NCBI GenBank assembly: GCA_003054655.1
Contig: QAYZ01000016.1
Location: 682,001-746,000, forward strand
Length of the DNA stretch: 64,000 nt
Direction of reading: 5' to 3'
Source of the DNA: Spartobacteria bacterium LR76
Lineage (GTDB): Bacteria > Verrucomicrobiota > Verrucomicrobiia > Chthoniobacterales > Terrimicrobiaceae
Of the stretch, positions 34,933 to 42,355 are shown in pieces. The notes under the pieces are model-generated. The model was given only the letters and a program-made list of their open reading frames with translations, had not been told where the DNA came from and made no database searches. Every line of letters starts with the position of its first letter. The first letter of the stretch is position 1. The position numbers were made by a program, and so were the translations under genes.

Positions 34933-36037
34933 TTTCGGTCGTCCCCAAGGGTTGGGTTGCGATTTTCGCGACATCCGGCTTGGGTACGACTAATAGTTTG
35001 GCTCGAATCAGTGAAGCGCGCAAGGTGTCCCTTTCATCTGCGGACATTTTTTGCACATGCGCTCCTTTTTGAAGATGAGCAGGTTGCGTCTCAATGAAGA
35101 GCTCATCCACGAGGATTCGATTTTCGTCGGGAAATAGATTCAAATCTGTTCCCAACTTGATCACGGAAAGCAGGTTAAGCGCCTCCTTTGAGCTGATGGA
35201 GTGCGCGTAGGACAAAACGCCGTAGGCGCGGCCGATCTGGTCGAGCAGCGTGACGGGCTTCTTTTGCAGGAGCAACTGGCGGGCGTTGCATTCGTGCTCG
35301 ATGATCTTTTCGATCACGTCATTGAGCCGGGAGATGATTTCCTCCTCCGCCTCGCCCAAGGTCGTCTGGTTGGAAACCTGGAACAGGTTGCCCATGGCCT
35401 CGGTCCCCTCGCCGTGCAGACCGCGTACCGCGAGGCCGATCTTGTTTACGGAATTGATGATCTTGTTCATCTGATCGCTCATGACCAGACCGGGCAGGTG
35501 CAGCATGGCGGACGCACGCATGCCGGTGCCGACATTCGACGGGCAGGCGGTGAGGTAACCGAGCTGCGGATGGAAGGCAAAGTCGAGCATCGGCTCCAGC
35601 TCGCTATCCGCCTGGTTGATCATGGAGAAGACCTTGTCGAGTTGCAGGCCGCAGCAGATCGCCTGCATGCGCAGGTGATCCTCTTCATTGATCATGAAGC
35701 TGAGGGACTGGTTGACATTCATCACCACACCGCTGCCCACGCCCTTGGCGGCATGCTCGCGGCTGATGAGATGGCGTTCGACCAGCACCTGCTTCTCCAA
35801 GGGAGAAAGGGCCTCGAGATTCTCGGTGTAGGCGTCCTCCATCTCGGGAAGCTGCTCAACCGCGCTCTTGACGATCTTGAGCACCTCGATGCGCTCGGCC
35901 TTTTTCGCCCAGCCGGGAAACGGCTTGCTGCGGAGGTTGCGAGCGAGACGGACGCGGCTGCTGACGACGATGTTGCGGTGCGGACCGTCGCCCTTCAGCC
36001 ACTCCCCGGAGTTTTCGATGATTTCAGTAAGCTTCAT
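34922..36037 (-). CDS. mcsB: McsB protein-arginine kinase
   Basis: The 371-aa protein belongs to the phosphagen kinase-related McsB family, with VVSSRVRLARNLRSKPFPGWA, MINEEDHLRMQ, CPSNVGTGMRASAMLHLPGL and RGLHGEGTEAMGNLFQVSNQ. McsB phosphorylates arginines on damaged proteins and targets them to ClpC-ClpP. In Bacillus it needs McsA, encoded immediately upstream here (4-bp overlap). No ctsR gene is seen in the cluster, so regulation differs from Firmicutes. Finding it in an apparently Gram-negative genome is notable. Confidence 0.93.
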   Translation of the reverse strand: MKLTEIIENSGEWLKGDGPHRNIVVSSRVRLARNLRSKPFPGWAKKAERIEVLKIVKSAVEQLPEMEDAYTENLEALSPLEKQVLVERHLISREHAAKGVGSGVVMNVNQSLSFMINEEDHLRMQAICCGLQLDKVFSMINQADSELEPMLDFAFHPQLGYLTACPSNVGTGMRASAMLHLPGLVMSDQMNKIINSVNKIGLAVRGLHGEGTEAMGNLFQVSNQTTLGEAEEEIISRLNDVIEKIIEHECNARQLLLQKKPVTLLDQIGRAYGVLSYAHSISSKEALNLLSVIKLGTDLNLFPDENRILVDELFIETQPAHLQKGAHVQKMSADERDTLRASLIRAKLLVVPKPDVAKIATQPLGTTENDE

Positions 36038-36525
36038 GCTTCCAATCCTGCCTCGATGCGACGGATCTGATCGCGAAGGTCTGCCGCTTTTTCATACTGC
36101 TCGGCCGCAACGGCTTCCTGGAGGCTAGATTGCAAGGTCTTGATCTTCTGGTCGATTTGCCGCGACCGCAGATAAGCCACCGGAGCTTTCCCGACATGTT
36201 CGGGGCCCTTGTGCATGTTGCGAATCATGCCCTCGAGACCCTCGGCAAAAACTTCATAGCACGTGCTGCACCCGAGCCGGCCGGTCTTCTTGAAATCGGC
36301 CTGCGTAAAGCCGCAGACGGGGCAGCGCTGGGAGGCTGGGTTTTTCTCGATTTCCTGGGCGGCGCCCATGCCCGAGAGGAGATCCGCCAAGGCGAATCCC
36401 GTGGGGTCATTGACTCCCTTGTCCTTTGAGCATGCCTCGCAAAGGTTCACCTTCTGCATCTTCCCGCCCACGATCTGGGTGAGGAAAACGGTGGCTTCCT
36501 TCTGCTGGCAAACGTCGCACTGCAT
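36034..36525 (-). CDS. mcsA: McsA, zinc-binding activator of McsB
   Basis: The 163-aa protein has four CxxC motifs (QCDVCQ, LCEACS, RCPVCG, GCSTCY) that would bind two zinc ions. A C-terminal UVR-type helical hairpin follows (LQEAVAAEQYEKAADLRDQIRR). This is the McsA architecture. McsA binds and activates the arginine kinase encoded next (ATGA overlap). It starts 2 nt after ilvE, which suggests a four-gene ilvE-mcsA-mcsB-clpC transcript. Confidence 0.92.
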   Translation of the reverse strand: MQCDVCQQKEATVFLTQIVGGKMQKVNLCEACSKDKGVNDPTGFALADLLSGMGAAQEIEKNPASQRCPVCGFTQADFKKTGRLGCSTCYEVFAEGLEGMIRNMHKGPEHVGKAPVAYLRSRQIDQKIKTLQSSLQEAVAAEQYEKAADLRDQIRRIEAGLEA

Positions 36526-36527
36526 GC

Positions 36528-37397
36528 TTAATAAATCGCCGTACCGGAGTTGGCTGTCAACTCATGGAACTTCTCAATAAACTGGAGGGTCAGCGGACCG
36601 GGTTTTCCGTTGCCGATGACGCGGGTATCGAGCTTCGTCACGGGAATGACTTCAGCCGCGGTGCCGGTGAGGAAACACTCGTCCGCCGTGTAGATGTCGT
36701 AGCGGGTCATGTTGGGTTCGCTGATCGTCACGCCGAGCTGGGCGGCGATATGGAACATCGCTTCACGTGTGACTCCCGCCAGAGCGCCGGCCGAGATCGG
36801 AGGCGTGAAGACCTGGCCGTTCTTGATGGTGAAGATGTTGTCGCCGGTACATTCGGCCACGTAGCCCTGCTCATTCAACATGAGTCCCTCACCTGCGCCA
36901 GCCTGCTGGGCTTCGATCTTGGCGAGCACGTTGTTGAGGTAGTTGAGCGACTTCACCATCGGGCTGAGTGCGCCATGCGGGATGCGGCGAGTCGCGCAGG
37001 TCACCACGGTGAGGCCGTTCTGGTACATCTCCTCAGGATACAGGGTGATCCTGGCGGCGATGATAAAGACGCTGGCCTTGGGGCAAAGAAGCGGGTTCAG
37101 GCCGAGGTCGCCCACACCGCGGGTGACCACGAGGCGCACGTAGCCGTCCTTGAGTTCATTAATACGGATGGTCTCAAGAAGAGCCTCGGTCATCTCAGCC
37201 GGGGTCATCGCAATCGTCAGACAGATGGCTTTGGCGGAATCATAGAGGCGGTCGATGTGCTCCTCCAGGCGGAAAACGCGGCCGTTATAGAAGCGAATGC
37301 CCTCGAAGACGCCATCACCATAAAGAAGACCGTGATCGAACACGGAAATCTTTGCGTCTTGCTTGTCAAGGAACTGGCCGTCCAAAAAAATCTTCAT
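36528..37397 (-). CDS. ilvE: Branched-chain amino acid aminotransferase (class IV PLP enzyme)
   Basis: ATG 37397 gives 289 aa. Fold-type IV motifs are SVFDHGLLYGDGVFEGIRFY, the PLP-lysine in VKSLNYLNNVLAKIEA, EGLMLNEQGYVAECTGDNIF and ECFLTGTAAEVIPV. The sequence fits IlvE best, though D-amino-acid transaminase or aminodeoxychorismate lyase cannot be excluded without a search. It transaminates Leu/Ile/Val. Its close linkage to mcsA suggests shared transcription rather than shared function. Confidence 0.85.
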   Translation of the reverse strand: MKIFLDGQFLDKQDAKISVFDHGLLYGDGVFEGIRFYNGRVFRLEEHIDRLYDSAKAICLTIAMTPAEMTEALLETIRINELKDGYVRLVVTRGVGDLGLNPLLCPKASVFIIAARITLYPEEMYQNGLTVVTCATRRIPHGALSPMVKSLNYLNNVLAKIEAQQAGAGEGLMLNEQGYVAECTGDNIFTIKNGQVFTPPISAGALAGVTREAMFHIAAQLGVTISEPNMTRYDIYTADECFLTGTAAEVIPVTKLDTRVIGNGKPGPLTLQFIEKFHELTANSGTAIY

Positions 37398-37486
37398 GTG
37401 AGATGCTTGCTTCAAGGGTGATTAAGGCAAGTTCGGGAGAATACGCCACGGCTCTCCCATCCCACAAGCCCGGAGGGAACAAAAGA

Positions 37487-38134
37487 TCACGTCTGGAGAA
37501 CAATTTTGCGCCAGCTCCACTCCGCGAGATGAGCGCTGAGGGACTGCTTGTCGGCAAAGTGCGTCTCGCCTCCTCTCTCCAGCAATCCGAAACCTTCTCC
37601 ATAAGCCCGGCCATTGACGACACTGGCTGCGGTGCAGACCGTGGCGATCTGCCGCCGTCCCCGCTCCAGTGCATCCTCGCGGCTGCCGTCGAGTTCATAC
37701 TTCCAGCCGACGATCAGAGCGCGGGGAAATTTCTCGGGCAGGAGCGGCAGGAGTTTGGCGGCAGGAGTGAGGCGAATGACGAGTTCCTTGAGGTCGCTTC
37801 GGATTTTGTTTGTGACCTTGCCTCCCTCCACGGAGGCAACGCGATAATCGCCCAGTGCGGCGGCGTGAAAGATGGCTGCCGGAGCGTTGGGCAGGGCGTC
37901 GAACAACACCTCCAGTGAGTCATTGGTGGTAAAGGGATAAACCCGCGCCGAGGCCGGGGCTGGATGCGTCGCCATTTCGCCCCGGAAGCAAACGACCTGA
38001 AATCCCCTCGCCGCCAAGGCATCACTCAAATAGACCCCGATCTCCCCGGTCGAGTGGTTGGTGATGCGGCGGACAGCGTCGATTGGCTCATAGGCCGGGC
38101 CGCAGGTGACAACCGCAATCGGAGAGTCTGGCAT
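37487..38134 (-). CDS. coaB: Stand-alone phosphopantothenoylcysteine synthetase domain protein (CoaB-like)
   Basis: ATG 38134 gives 215 aa. The motifs VVTCGPAYEPIDAVRRITNHSTGEIG, FHAAALGDYRV, NKIRSDLKELVIRL and VVNGRAYGEGFG-type residues match the CoaB half of Dfp. Most bacteria fuse CoaC and CoaB; here only the synthetase domain is present, so the decarboxylase must be elsewhere. It ligates cysteine to phosphopantothenate in CoA synthesis. It is divergent from the glycogen synthase-like gene. Confidence 0.8.
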   Translation of the reverse strand: MPDSPIAVVTCGPAYEPIDAVRRITNHSTGEIGVYLSDALAARGFQVVCFRGEMATHPAPASARVYPFTTNDSLEVLFDALPNAPAAIFHAAALGDYRVASVEGGKVTNKIRSDLKELVIRLTPAAKLLPLLPEKFPRALIVGWKYELDGSREDALERGRRQIATVCTAASVVNGRAYGEGFGLLERGGETHFADKQSLSAHLAEWSWRKIVLQT

Positions 38135-38186
38135 GGACTCATCGTACAGTGATGACACCGCCCCCGCAACGTGCTAGCAGACAGAT

Positions 38187-39641
38187 ATGAACATTCTCAT
38201 GGCGTCGAGTGAGTTATCGCCACTCATCCGTTCCGGCAGCCTGGCCGACACCCTGGCCAGCCTGACCAGCGAACTGCGCACCCTTGGGCATGAGGTCAGC
38301 GTCGTACTGCCCTACTACCGCGCCATCCGGGAGAACAAATCCATCAAGACGCGCAAGACCGGCGTAAAATTCTCCGTCCCGGTCGGCAGCGGCCGGTATC
38401 CCTGCGAGGTTTTCGAAACCAAGACGCCCGCCGGAGTCCAGGTCTTTCTCGTGGCTCGCGACGAGTATTTCGACCGCTCCGGCGTTTACGGCACCGACGA
38501 CCGGGACTATCAGGACAATGCCGCCCGTTTCATTTTCTTCACCAAGTGCGTGCTGGAGCTGGCCCGCCGGGCCGATCCCGCTCCGCAGGTGCTGCATCTC
38601 CATAGCTGGGAGACCGCTCTCGCCCCGGCTCTGGTACGCGATCAGCGGCTGCCCTTCCGTACGGTGCTCAGCCCTCACGGCCTGGAGTATCAGGGCAACT
38701 TCTGGAGCTTTGACTTTGGCCTGACCAATCTGCCGGGAGATTACTTTTCCGCCCAGGGGCTGGAATACTTTGGCAGCATGAACTGCCTGAAGGGCGGCAT
38801 CATCTATGCCGATGCTGTGGTGCTGCCCGGCGAGCGCTTTGTCGATGCAGCACAGACAACCGACTACGGATGCGGCCTCGATCCCGTCCTCCGCGAACAG
38901 CGTCACAAGCTGGTCGGTATTCCCTCATCCGACGACGTGCTCGACTGGAAACCGGATGCCGATACGGCCCTGGCCGCGGCCTATTCCAGGACCAAGCCTG
39001 CTGCGCGCGGCAGGAACAAGGAGGCTTTTCTCCAGACGGCCGGACTCGCACCCGGAGCCTCGGCCCGCATGATCGTGACCTTCACGGATGCCACGAAGCA
39101 GGCGGGCATCGGCAATCTGCTGGCCTCGCTCGACCGCTTGCTGGTGGATGATGTGCGCGTCGCCGTGCTGGGTGCCGTCCCTGCAGAGCTGACGATTCCG
39201 CTGGAGGTGGCGCGCCGGAAGCACGCGGGCAAGTTTGTTCACTTCGGGGAATTCGACGAGCCGCTCGCCCGCAAGGCGCTGGCGGCGGCCGACCTGTTTC
39301 TGGTTCCCGCCGCAGTGGAACCCGAGGCGACATGGCTCAAGCGCGCGATCCTGTACGGCGCGGTGCCGGTCGCCGTGCAGTGCGGCGGATTATTCCAGTA
39401 TGTCCGCGACTGGGAGCCGGGCGGCAATACCGGCAATGGCTTTGTCTTCACCCGCGAGTCCAGCGATGGCATGGTCGACATCTGCCGCCGAGCCCTGCGC
39501 ACACTGGACGATCCCGCCCAGGCGGAGACATTGCTCAACCGCAATCTCGGCACGGATTTCTCCGCCGCCACGATCGCCGCCGCTCATGTGAACCTGTACG
39601 AGCGGCTGGTCTATCCGTCGTACATCGGTCGCGCCGCCTGA
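38187..39641 (+). CDS. Divergent glycogen/starch synthase-like GT5 protein
   Basis: The 484-aa protein follows the GlgA layout: MNILMASSELSPLIRSGSLADTLASL, LHLHSWETALAPAL, SPHGLEYQGNF, GGIIYADAVVLPG and C-terminal AILYGAVPVAVQCGGL. Key positions are degraded. The KTGGLADV motif that binds ADP-glucose reads RSGSLADT, and the acceptor/catalytic FEPCGL region reads VEPEATWL. It may be a glycosyltransferase with altered donor or a non-catalytic paralogue. It precedes a class III aminotransferase by 4 nt, an uncommon partner for glycogen synthesis. Confidence 0.7.
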   Translation: MNILMASSELSPLIRSGSLADTLASLTSELRTLGHEVSVVLPYYRAIRENKSIKTRKTGVKFSVPVGSGRYPCEVFETKTPAGVQVFLVARDEYFDRSGVYGTDDRDYQDNAARFIFFTKCVLELARRADPAPQVLHLHSWETALAPALVRDQRLPFRTVLSPHGLEYQGNFWSFDFGLTNLPGDYFSAQGLEYFGSMNCLKGGIIYADAVVLPGERFVDAAQTTDYGCGLDPVLREQRHKLVGIPSSDDVLDWKPDADTALAAAYSRTKPAARGRNKEAFLQTAGLAPGASARMIVTFTDATKQAGIGNLLASLDRLLVDDVRVAVLGAVPAELTIPLEVARRKHAGKFVHFGEFDEPLARKALAAADLFLVPAAVEPEATWLKRAILYGAVPVAVQCGGLFQYVRDWEPGGNTGNGFVFTRESSDGMVDICRRALRTLDDPAQAETLLNRNLGTDFSAATIAAAHVNLYERLVYPSYIGRAA

Positions 39642-39645
39642 CGCG

Positions 39646-41031
39646 ATGCTGCCGGAAATCGTCGTCCCGCCGCCAGGGCCGCGCTCAGTCGCACTCGCGG
39701 CCAAGCTGCGGGCCTACGAGGCGCGCGGCGTGACCTTGATCGATCCGGAATTTCCCATCTTTTGGGAGCGCGCCGAGGGAGCGAATGTCTGGGATGCCGA
39801 CGGAAACCGCTACCTGGATTTCACCGGAGCCTTTGCCGTGGCGAACCTCGGCCACACCGCTCCGGCGGTGCGCGATGCGGCGATTGCCCAGGCGGGGATC
39901 ATGCTGCATGCCATGGGCGATGTGCATCCGGCCTCGCTGAAGGCGGAACTCTGCGAGGCGCTGAGCCGGATCACCTTTGAACGCTGGGGGCTGGGAGCAG
40001 GCAAAACCTTCCTGGCCAACTCCGGATCGGAAGCCATCGAGGCGGCGCTCAAGACGGCGCTGCTGCACAGCGGCAAGCCCGGAGTCATCAGCTTCACCGG
40101 GGGATATCACGGCCTGGGCTACGGGGCGCTGGAAGCCGCCGGCATTGACTATTTCCGCACGCCGTTTCGCGCGCAATCCGCCCGCTTTGGCGTGCAGCTT
40201 CCCTATCCGCATTGCTATCGGTGCCCGTTCGATTGCCGGGATGGATTCCGGCTGGAGGGGAACCCGTTCCCAAACTGCTCGACCCCGTGCCTGGAGGATC
40301 TCCGCAGCCAGATCGTGGACACCATCGAGCAGCGGGAGATCGGTTGCATCCTGGTGGAGCCGATCCAGGGACGCGGAGGAGAAATCACGCCGCCTCGCGA
40401 CTTCCTGCGCATGCTGCGGGAGATTTGCGATGAGTATAAAATCCTCCTGATCCTCGACGAGATCTACACCGGCTTTCACCGCACGGGGAAGTTCTTCGCC
40501 TGCGAGCATTTCGGGGTATTTCCCGACATCATCTGCCTCGGCAAGGCGCTGACGGGAGGATTCCCGCTCGCCGCGTGTGTGGGACGTGCGGACATCATGG
40601 ACGCATGGCCCGCCTCCACGGGTGAGGCATTGCACACGAGCACGATGCTGGGAAATCCGGTTGGCTGCGCGATGGCGCTGGCCTCGATCCGCGAGCATGA
40701 AAAGGACTCGACGGCGGCGCTGGCCCGGCGGACTGGGCGGACGTTGAGACTCGCTTTGGAATCGCTTTCCTCTCCTCACATTGGGCAGGTGCGAGGTGCG
40801 GGTTCAATGCTCGGCGTCGAGCTGATCCGAGAGGATGGCGCACCTTTTCCGCAACTCTCGGTTGCGATCATGTACCGAGGCCTGAAGGATGGCCTTATCC
40901 TGCTCGGCGGCGGCCCGGCGGGGAACGTCCTGTCGTTTTCTCCGCCCTTCGTCGTATCGGAAGACGAAATCGGTTATCTGAAGCAGAAGCTTCAGGAGTA
41001 CCTGATGTCCTTGCCCGGCTCCATCTCGTAG
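39646..41031 (+). CDS. Class III PLP-dependent aminotransferase
   Basis: The 461-aa protein has the class III signature: TFLANSGSEAIEAALKTA, SFTGGYHGLGYG, LILDEIYTGFHRTGKFF and the PLP-lysine in ICLGKALTGGFPLAA. An insertion contains a cysteine cluster (PHCYRCPFDCRDG, FPNCSTPC), seen in a subgroup of 4-aminobutyrate/diamine aminotransferases. The amino donor cannot be named. It is probably cotranscribed with the GT5 gene, and its 3' end overlaps the convergent Dabb gene by 40 bp. Confidence 0.85.
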   Translation: MLPEIVVPPPGPRSVALAAKLRAYEARGVTLIDPEFPIFWERAEGANVWDADGNRYLDFTGAFAVANLGHTAPAVRDAAIAQAGIMLHAMGDVHPASLKAELCEALSRITFERWGLGAGKTFLANSGSEAIEAALKTALLHSGKPGVISFTGGYHGLGYGALEAAGIDYFRTPFRAQSARFGVQLPYPHCYRCPFDCRDGFRLEGNPFPNCSTPCLEDLRSQIVDTIEQREIGCILVEPIQGRGGEITPPRDFLRMLREICDEYKILLILDEIYTGFHRTGKFFACEHFGVFPDIICLGKALTGGFPLAACVGRADIMDAWPASTGEALHTSTMLGNPVGCAMALASIREHEKDSTAALARRTGRTLRLALESLSSPHIGQVRGAGSMLGVELIREDGAPFPQLSVAIMYRGLKDGLILLGGGPAGNVLSFSPPFVVSEDEIGYLKQKLQEYLMSLPGSIS

Positions 41032-41309
41032 TCAAGCGCGAGGCGCTGGACGATGTGGGGCTTGATGACCTGCTCCACGAATTTCACGTGGATCGGATCG
41101 TTCATGTAGATGGCCAGTTTGTCGAGGGACTCGACCTCGACCGAAAGGAAGAACGGCCACTCCATCGACTCGTCCACCCGCTTGCCGCAGCGGAGATTGA
41201 GCACCTCGGGAATCTTGAGGAGCTGGATGCGAGTCTCGCGCATCATCCACTCGATCTTCTCCTCGTCGACTTCGGGCTTAACCTGAAAAAGGACCAGATG
41301 ATGGATCAT
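40992..41309 (-). CDS. Dabb-family stress-responsive alpha/beta-barrel protein
   Basis: The 105-aa protein starts MIHHLVLFQVKPEVDEEKI and contains a two-strand/helix repeat and a C-terminal VEQVIKPHIVQRLALDYE, matching the dimeric ferredoxin-like Dabb fold. The biochemical role of most members is unknown. It is separated from upstream nuoA by 33 bp on the same strand. Confidence 0.78.
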   Translation of the reverse strand: MIHHLVLFQVKPEVDEEKIEWMMRETRIQLLKIPEVLNLRCGKRVDESMEWPFFLSVEVESLDKLAIYMNDPIHVKFVEQVIKPHIVQRLALDYEMEPGKDIRYS

Positions 41310-41342
41310 ACGAGGAAAACGACGATGGCCAAGCCGGACGGC

Positions 41343-41717
41343 CTAGCGCCCCCACTCGAGAGCACCCTTCTTGACCGCGTAGGCGTAACCGAAGAGAAGG
41401 ATGATGACGAAGCTGAGCATGCTCCAGAAAATGAGCATGCCGTGCTGGGCGATGTAGTCGCGATAGACCACGGCCCAGGGGTACATGAAGACCACCTCGA
41501 TATCGAAAAGGATGAAAAGCATGGCCACGAGGTAGAACTTCACACTGAAACGCGGCTGCGGGCCGGGTTCTGGAATGACGCCGCACTCGTAGGCGGTGTC
41601 CTTGATCTTTGTGCGCTTCCCGGCCCGTCCCAGAGCAATGTTCAACACGAGGACAACCGTGGCAAAGCCAACGGCAACCACCACGTGGAGGAGGATCGGA
41701 AGAAAATCGATAAGCAT
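41343..41717 (-). CDS. nuoA: NADH-quinone oxidoreductase subunit A
   Basis: The 124-aa membrane protein has three hydrophobic segments and the NuoA hallmarks DTAYECGVIPEP and RFSVKFYLVAMLFILFDIEVVFMYPWA. It is a core proton-channel-adjacent subunit of respiratory complex I. No nuoB, nuoC or other complex I gene is adjacent; its neighbours are a peptidoglycan-binding protein upstream and a Dabb protein downstream. This is a split locus rather than the usual nuoA-N operon. Confidence 0.93.
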   Translation of the reverse strand: MLIDFLPILLHVVVAVGFATVVLVLNIALGRAGKRTKIKDTAYECGVIPEPGPQPRFSVKFYLVAMLFILFDIEVVFMYPWAVVYRDYIAQHGMLIFWSMLSFVIILLFGYAYAVKKGALEWGR

Positions 41718-41764
41718 CGGGCAAAAGGATTAGCGGCGACCGCCTTTCTCTGCAATCGCGAAAA

Positions 41765-42340
41765 TCAGTTGGGCATGATGTTCAGCCCCTTCAACGTATT
41801 CTCGTCAAAGCGCCCGGTCTGGCGGAATCGCGCACTCGCCTGCCAGGCTTTCAACGCGCTGACCAGGGCTGGACTGGGCGAACCGTTCACCGGGCCGTTG
41901 TAGTACCCCAGCAGGCGGAGCGTCTTCTGGGCCTGCCGGATTGTCGCGATCTGCACCTCGGGGCCGGCCATGATGTAGGGGCCACCCTTGAAGATATCCG
42001 CGATGGCCACGTATTCTGGCACAGCCTGGACGGTCGCCGGTTTGGGTTGACTGTAGGCTGGTTTTTTCGGCGGCGGTGTAGCCTGGGCAACGGGGGAAGG
42101 CACCTGGACGTGCAGCCGATCGAGGGTTTGGGGAGTGAGGTTGCCGGTGACGCGGAGGTTTTCCGCGAGCTGGTAACGCCGGATGGCGGCCGAGGTCTGA
42201 CTGCCCATCTGACCGTCGACCACGCCATTGTAATAGCCCATTTTCAACAACTTCTTTTGAACATCGGCCACCACCTGATCGGCCCTGGCGGCACCTGCCA
42301 CGAGGACCAGACAGCAAAGAACGCGGAGAAAGGCTTTCAT
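41765..42340 (-). CDS. Secreted protein with two peptidoglycan-binding-type domains
   Basis: The 191-aa protein has a signal peptide (AFLRVLCCLVLVAGAARA) and two PG_binding_1-like helical repeats: VQKKLLKMGYYNGVVDGQMG with SAAIRRYQ, and AQKTLRLLGYYNGPVNGSPS with ALKAWQ. They are joined by a Pro/Gln-rich linker. It would bind cell wall in the periplasm. No catalytic domain is present. It lies just downstream of the MMPL exporter on the same strand. Confidence 0.8.
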   Translation of the reverse strand: MKAFLRVLCCLVLVAGAARADQVVADVQKKLLKMGYYNGVVDGQMGSQTSAAIRRYQLAENLRVTGNLTPQTLDRLHVQVPSPVAQATPPPKKPAYSQPKPATVQAVPEYVAIADIFKGGPYIMAGPEVQIATIRQAQKTLRLLGYYNGPVNGSPSPALVSALKAWQASARFRQTGRFDENTLKGLNIMPN

Positions 42341-42355
42341 ATCCGTACGGCGAAT

